Below, piece by piece: positions 59,885 through 64,000 of a stretch of DNA of 64,000 bases. The notes beneath the pieces were generated by a model. It did no database searches and was not told where the DNA came from. It saw only the letters and a list, made by a program, of their open reading frames with translations. This DNA is from Caldifarciminota bacterium UBA6260 (GTDB lineage: Bacteria > Hydrothermota > 32-111). The translations under genes were made by a program, and so were the position numbers. The stretch is taken from assembly GCA_002441125.1 (NCBI GenBank), contig DJVI01000015.1:62001-126000 (forward strand). The letters are read 5' to 3'. The stretch's first letter is position 1; the number at the start of each line of letters is the position of its first letter.

Positions 59885-60604
59885 TCACCTCAAAATTTTG
59901 ACATCACCCGCAAGAAAACTTTTCTTTCCTGAAAGTGTTTCCAAAACTATGGAGCCATCTTTTTCAAATCCAACAACTTTCCCTTCAAAAACCTCTTTCT
60001 GTAAAGTTAAACTAACATTTCTACCTACCATACCACTCTCATTTAAAAAGTTCAAAATCTCTTCAAAATCTTTCACACCCAATATATTTTTTAAAACAGA
60101 ATAAAGAACATCCCAAAGATCTCTTCTTTTACCAGTTTTAAGATATATTGATGTTGCAACACTTTCGATACTATCGGGGAAAATATCGTTGTTGACATTT
60201 ATACCTATTCCTGCAAGAATGATGTTATCAAAATATTCAAGAAGTATTCCAGATATCTTCCTATCATCACATAGAATATCGTTTGGCCATCTGTAAGTTA
60301 AATTGTCAATTTCTCCTTTCAGATAGTTGTAAACTCCCATACAACATACGATGGAGAAAAATTGAACAGGATAGGATAGATTTTTAGAATCAAAGGTAAA
60401 GGAGAAGTAGAGCCCTCCTTCATAAGATTCCCATCTTCTGTTGAATCTACCATACCCTTTATTCTGTTTTTTTGCAACTATCAAAAAATTTTTCTTCCCC
60501 TTCTTCAAAAGTTCAATACCTCTTAAATTGGTGGAATCCGTTTCATCAAAATATATATAATCTTCAAAATCGAATCCTTTTTTAATTTTTAAAAAATCAA
60601 ACAT
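59885..60604 (-). CDS. birA: Biotin-[acetyl-CoA-carboxylase] ligase, catalytic domain only
   Basis: 239 residues from ATG 60604 (AAGG just upstream, within the end of nadC); TTG 60610 is less likely. DSTNLRGIELLKKG, KKQNKGYGRFNRRWES with the biotinyl-AMP loop, WPNDILCDDRKISGIL, and IILAGIGINVNND are BirA motifs. The N-terminal helix-turn-helix is absent, so it is a ligase without repressor function. Targets are not in the window. Confidence 0.94.
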   Translation of the reverse strand: MFDFLKIKKGFDFEDYIYFDETDSTNLRGIELLKKGKKNFLIVAKKQNKGYGRFNRRWESYEGGLYFSFTFDSKNLSYPVQFFSIVCCMGVYNYLKGEIDNLTYRWPNDILCDDRKISGILLEYFDNIILAGIGINVNNDIFPDSIESVATSIYLKTGKRRDLWDVLYSVLKNILGVKDFEEILNFLNESGMVGRNVSLTLQKEVFEGKVVGFEKDGSIVLETLSGKKSFLAGDVKILR

Positions 60605-61445
60605 TTTCAACCTTCATACTTATATCGAGAGCTTTCGCTGAATGTGTTATTTTCCCTATAGAAATGAAATCGGGATACTTTTGAGCGTAAAGTTCAATAT
60701 TCTTTTCATCTATGTTACCAGAAATTTCAACCTGACATCTCCCATTTATCAATTTTATAGATTTTTCAACATTTTCGGGTGTCATGTTATCCAAAAGTAT
60801 CCTATCAACAGGATAATTCAAAACTTTTTCTATCTCTTCGATATCTTTTACTTCAACTATTATCTTTTTATCCGGATATTTATTTTTCATTCTCTGGATA
60901 ACTGTAAAGTCATCTTTCATAAATGAAAGATGGTTATCTTTGATCATTATCTGATCGTAAAGATCGAACCTATGGTTTATACCACCACCACATAAAACTG
61001 CATACTTTTCAAGTGCTCTGAGTCCAGGAGTTGTTTTTCTCGTATCAAGTATTTTAACATTGTACTTTTCAACAATTTTTACAAATTTTTGTGTATAAGT
61101 TGCTATACCTGAAAGATGTTGGATGAAATTAAGTATTGTCCTCTCAGCTGAAAGCATCCCTCTAATTTTTCCCTTCACTTTTGCGAGTTTATCACCCTTT
61201 TTTATATTTTCACCATCCTCAGCAAAATATTCAACAACATAAACACCAAAATTTTGAAGAACAATCTCTGCTATCTGTATCCCTGAAAGAACACCATTAT
61301 CCTTCGCAATGATATTTGCAGTTCCTTCAGATTCCTCTGGAACACACATCTGTGTAGTTATATCTGTAAATGCTCTATCTTCCTTTATCGATTCCATAAC
61401 TACAAACTCTATGCTTGCTCTATCAACAATTTTAAAAATGTTCAA
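60597..61445 (-). CDS. nadC: Nicotinate-nucleotide pyrophosphorylase (quinolinate phosphoribosyltransferase)
   Basis: 282 residues. ERTILNFIQHLSGIATYTQKF, LDTRKTTPGLRALEKYAV, GGGINHRFDLYDQIMIKDNH and SGNIDEKN match NadC, which makes nicotinate mononucleotide from quinolinate and PRPP. I prefer TTG 61445, four to five bases after AAAGGGGGTG; the ATG at 61463 lies over that site and has none of its own. It overlaps the metallophosphoesterase end. Confidence 0.94.
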   Translation of the reverse strand: MNIFKIVDRASIEFVVMESIKEDRAFTDITTQMCVPEESEGTANIIAKDNGVLSGIQIAEIVLQNFGVYVVEYFAEDGENIKKGDKLAKVKGKIRGMLSAERTILNFIQHLSGIATYTQKFVKIVEKYNVKILDTRKTTPGLRALEKYAVLCGGGINHRFDLYDQIMIKDNHLSFMKDDFTVIQRMKNKYPDKKIIVEVKDIEEIEKVLNYPVDRILLDNMTPENVEKSIKLINGRCQVEISGNIDEKNIELYAQKYPDFISIGKITHSAKALDISMKVENV

Positions 61446-62125
61446 GAAACACCCCCTTTTCATCTATCACGATATAACTTCCATTCTCTTTGAAATCCGA
61501 TAAAGCGTAAATCCTTTTATCCTCCGAAACAAAATCTAAATGGTAATGACCAACAACAATTTTTTGAAAATCCTTTTCGAAATTTTTTTTAAAACTCTCT
61601 TCCAACCTTTTCATCTTTTCCTTTTTATCTACCCTTCTTAAATTACAAAGGTTTGATACCAATATCCCGACTCTATATCCTAAACTCTCGGGCAGGAGTG
61701 AAAAAAGAAATCTATCGAATTTGTTTTCCAAAATGAAATAGAAAAATTTTTTCAACATACTATCATTTTTCAACAGATGCCCATGTGTCAAAAGAACTTT
61801 TCCCCAATCGTAATCAAAATATAACCTATCAACAACATCTTTGCAACCTGTAATTTCCTTAAAACCCTTTCCCAAGAAAATATCGTGGTTTCCTCTAATA
61901 AAAAAAATTTCATAATCTTTTGAGATATCCTTTAAAAAATCAAGTAAATCTATATTCTCTTTTTTATAAAACTTACCTTTAAATTCAAAAAAAAAAATCG
62001 AAAGTGTCTCCAAGAAAAATTACCTTTTTGAATTCATCCCTTTTTAAGAGTTCCTTAATCTTTGAAAAGATTTTATAATCACCTTTTCTGTAATGAATAT
62101 CAGAAAGAACTACCAGTTTTGTCAT
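61432..62125 (-). CDS. LpxH-like metallophosphoesterase, frame interrupted at a T11 tract
   Basis: Would be 230 residues if one T were removed. The first frame starts at ATG 62125 with the metal motif LVVLSDIHYRKGDY and reaches VIFLGDTFDFFF, then hits TGA after eleven T (61987-61997). The next frame continues with FIRGNHDIFLGKG, LLTHGHLLKND and KIVVGHYHLDF, the remaining metal ligands. The layout resembles UDP-2,3-diacylglucosamine hydrolase (LpxH), a lipid A enzyme, but the family is broad. Slippage, sequencing error or a real lesion are open. It overlaps the upstream reductase gene by 26 bases. Confidence 0.8.
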
Positions 62126-63008
62126 AATTTTCAAAAATCCATTTTAAACTTTCCTCTATTGAATAACGATTTTTATAACCTGTTATACTTCTAAAAAGTT
62201 CCAAATCTCCAAAAAATTCTTCAGGCTCATTTTTTCTTAAAAGAGATTCGTCAGTTTCAAAAGTTATATTTTTGCCTGATAATTTAACAAGATAATCTGC
62301 AATATATTTTAAAGAATAGCTTTTTCCTGAACATATATTGTATATTCCATTTTTTAGTTCCATAGATAGAGAGTAAGCGTAAACCATATCCCTAACATCT
62401 GTGAAATCCCTTTTAAGATTAAGATTTCCAACTTTCACCTTTCCATCTTGAGTTTCTTTTATTTTCCTTATAAGAGATGGAATAAAAAAATTTTCATTCT
62501 GCCCAACACCTATATGGTTGAAGGCTCTTATGATTATATAATTTATACCGAACCTTTCATAACTTTCTATTATCTCTTCACATATTTTTTTTGAATTCGA
62601 ATATGGGTTCTGTGGGTTGGTGGGATGTTTTTCATCTATTGGAAGATATTTGGGAAGACCATAAACATCGGATGTTGAGATGAATATAAATTTTGTTTTA
62701 CTCTGATAGAGCCTTAAAGATTCTAAAATGTTCAAAGTTGAGTTTATATTTACATTGTAGGTAAGATATGGGTCTTTTAAAGATACTTTAGTTGAAGATT
62801 GTCCCGCGAGATGGAAGATAAAATCATAAGAGTTCTTTTCAAAAAATTCAAAAACATTTTTTTTATCAGTTAAATCGAGTTTATAAGATTTGTAACCTAA
62901 ATCTTTTTCAACAAAATATGTCCCCTCAACATCATATTTTTCCTTTAACACTTTATAAAGAAAGGAAGCTACAAAACCTTCAGCTCCAGTTATCAAAACC
63001 TTTTTCAT
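62100..63008 (-). CDS. NAD(P)-dependent sugar-nucleotide epimerase/reductase (GDP-4-keto-6-deoxymannose reductase-like)
   Basis: 302 residues, extended short-chain dehydrogenase. NAD loop LITGAEGFVASFL, then HLAGQSSTKVS, STSDVYGLPKYLP, and the catalytic YxxxK in NPYSNSKKI. The later stretch IIRAFNHIGVGQNENF, LKRDFTDVRDMV and YNICSGKSYSL is most like RMD, which makes GDP-rhamnose. A UDP-sugar epimerase is the alternative. Probably feeds surface polysaccharide with the nearby glycosyltransferase. Confidence 0.82.
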   Translation of the reverse strand: MKKVLITGAEGFVASFLYKVLKEKYDVEGTYFVEKDLGYKSYKLDLTDKKNVFEFFEKNSYDFIFHLAGQSSTKVSLKDPYLTYNVNINSTLNILESLRLYQSKTKFIFISTSDVYGLPKYLPIDEKHPTNPQNPYSNSKKICEEIIESYERFGINYIIIRAFNHIGVGQNENFFIPSLIRKIKETQDGKVKVGNLNLKRDFTDVRDMVYAYSLSMELKNGIYNICSGKSYSLKYIADYLVKLSGKNITFETDESLLRKNEPEEFFGDLELFRSITGYKNRYSIEESLKWIFENYDKTGSSF

Positions 63009-63739
63009 AATCCTTTCTCCAACCTTTCGGCGAGTATCTTTGGTAACTTTCTATCTTTAATCTTTTTCATAGCACTATTTATATCATATTCAACCCTATG
63101 AAATTTTACAACCATCCTGTCACTATCGAAGAGAACAAAAGAAGCTCTATTGTCACCATCCCTCGGTTGTCCAACAGAACCAACATTTATAATGTATCTC
63201 GATTTTTCTTCTATTTTTAACTCTTTAGGTTCTATAATTTTTACATTATAGGCATCCTTTTCATAAACTACAGGGATATGTGTGTGCCCTATGAAAAGTA
63301 TTTTGAAATAATCATAATCGAACTCATCCTCAGCTTCATATATTGATGTTATATAATTCCAATATGATGGATTTTGGAAAGTTGAATGGGAGAACCTAAA
63401 ATCTTCAAAGGAATAAGTGTAGTCAAGTTTTTTCAACCTTTCAGAATATTCCTTCTTAATAACCTTCCTTGTCCAAAGTATGGATTCCTTTGCGGAGTAG
63501 TTGAAAAAACCAATATTCGTTTTTCCAAGAACGCCACACTCATGGTTTCCGAGAAGTATTTTTTCTGTTAGTGAGAAAATCGTTTCGAGAGATTCGTTAG
63601 GCTCCGCACCGTAACCAACAATATCTCCAAGACAGATAATTTCAGTAAAATTGTTTTGATAATTTTTTTTAACAAAATCTAAAACTGATTTCAAAGCATC
63701 ATAGTTCGAATGTATATCAGAAAGAATCAAAAATTTCAT
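63005..63739 (-). CDS. Metallophosphoesterase, YfcE/diadenosine-tetraphosphatase-like
   Basis: 244 residues. Metal motifs in order: ILSDIHSNYDAL, CLGDIVGYGAEPNE, LLGNHECG, FSHSTFQNP, FIGHTHIPVVYE, followed by NVGSVGQPRDGDNRASF. This is the calcineurin-like family often called YfcE or MJ0936-like; substrates range from cyclic nucleotides to Ap4A. It overlaps the reductase gene by 4 bases and nusB by 4. Confidence 0.85.
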   Translation of the reverse strand: MKFLILSDIHSNYDALKSVLDFVKKNYQNNFTEIICLGDIVGYGAEPNESLETIFSLTEKILLGNHECGVLGKTNIGFFNYSAKESILWTRKVIKKEYSERLKKLDYTYSFEDFRFSHSTFQNPSYWNYITSIYEAEDEFDYDYFKILFIGHTHIPVVYEKDAYNVKIIEPKELKIEEKSRYIINVGSVGQPRDGDNRASFVLFDSDRMVVKFHRVEYDINSAMKKIKDRKLPKILAERLEKGL

Positions 63740-64000
63740 TTAAATTCCGATAAATATTTTTCCTTGTTTTTTAATATCTTATCAAGAATTCCATTCACAA
63801 AACCACCAGAATCAGAGGTTGAATAGAGTTTCGCAATCTCTATAGCTTCATCTATGGCAACAACATCGGGGACATTATCCTGAAAAAATATTTCAACCAA
63901 TGCGATTCTCAAAATGTTCTTATCTATTATAGCCATCCTGTGTATAGACCAATTCTTTGTAACCCCATCTATTATTTCGTTCAATTTATCGAAAAAAAGT
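63736..64000 (-). CDS. nusB: Transcription antitermination factor NusB, 5' part outside window
   Basis: The last 87 codons; the frame stays open to the right edge, so the N-terminus is missing. NWSIHRMAIIDKNILRIALVEIFF, VAIDEAIEIAKLYS and GGFVNGILDKI are the NusB C-terminal signatures. With S10 it binds boxA RNA to prevent premature termination in rRNA operons. First visible gene of the operon running to mltG. Confidence 0.92.
   Translation of the reverse strand, partial: LFFDKLNEIIDGVTKNWSIHRMAIIDKNILRIALVEIFFQDNVPDVVAIDEAIEIAKLYSTSDSGGFVNGILDKILKNKEKYLSEFK

Noticed and set aside
1..64000. CRISPR arrays, insertion sequences, prophage or integrase genes
   Set aside because: No regularly spaced repeats, transposase motifs or terminal inverted repeats were seen; gene content is core and operonic throughout.
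1..64000. Recoded TGA (alternative genetic code)
   Set aside because: Many intact full-length genes such as cdsA and recA-pathway neighbours end cleanly at TGA in overlap with the next start, and no conserved domain runs through TGA except at the two homopolymer frameshifts.

Overview
The window is a densely coding stretch of a low-GC bacterial chromosome (roughly 30% GC by eye). Nearly everything lies on the minus strand, genes often overlap by 1-20 bases, and only rpsT and one secreted-protein gene read on the plus strand. TGA is used as a stop and initiation relies on strong GGAGG-type sites, with several TTG/GTG starts. The organism looks diderm: ExbB/ExbD/TonB, RseP, lipoproteins, and two exported proteins ending in type IX/FlgD-like sorting tails. 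Together with a GGGP synthase/geranylgeranyl reductase pair, DUF4388 and Roadblock/LC7 proteins, this suggests the FCB superphylum or a nearby candidate phylum (WOR-3 or Cloacimonadota-like). That placement is inference, not proven.

Layout. (1) 1-13169, minus: one long probable operon running from a 2-hydroxyacid dehydrogenase through an AlkD-like protein, alaS, a small ferredoxin missed by length cut-offs, geranylgeranyl reductase, GGGP synthase, ispE, spoVG, tRNA-Gln, prs, rplY, pth, rpsF-ssb-rpsR-rplI and a DUF3307 membrane protein, then a separately promoted lipoprotein cut by the window edge. (2) 13245-13577: rpsT on plus with a consensus promoter, TTG start and terminator. (3) 13605-15817: exbB-exbD-exbD-tonB. 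(4) 15821-31103: about 18 tightly packed genes: gcvPB, a small conserved protein, a MutL/GlmL-type ATPase, a barrel-sandwich protein, a tandemly duplicated four-gene membrane module with DUF6754 proteins, a lipoate ligase-like enzyme, and DUF4388/Roadblock-like and small membrane proteins. (5) 31193-34069: two exported proteins. (6) 34080-42802: rplM-rpsI-rpsB-tsf-pyrH-frr-uppS-cdsA-dxr-rseP led by a TPR lipoprotein. (7) 42832-54883: an apparently all-cytoplasmic chemotaxis-like operon. (8) 54900-64000: recR-ybaB-dnaX-SRP RNA-mltG-ruvX, a glycosyltransferase, birA, nadC, a metallophosphoesterase, a sugar-nucleotide reductase, a second metallophosphoesterase and nusB (cut by the edge).

Most notable: the duplicated DUF6754 module attached to a MutL-like ATPase with no mutase; a predicted cytoplasmic fusion of a double methyl-accepting signalling coil to a family-5 solute-binding protein in a Che/TPR/Roadblock operon; homopolymer frameshifts in pth (T9) and an LpxH-like gene (T11), alongside tandem A9 runs in dnaX where any single-base slip gives a stop at a gamma-like length; and a GGGPS-GGR-ferredoxin ether-lipid-like cluster.
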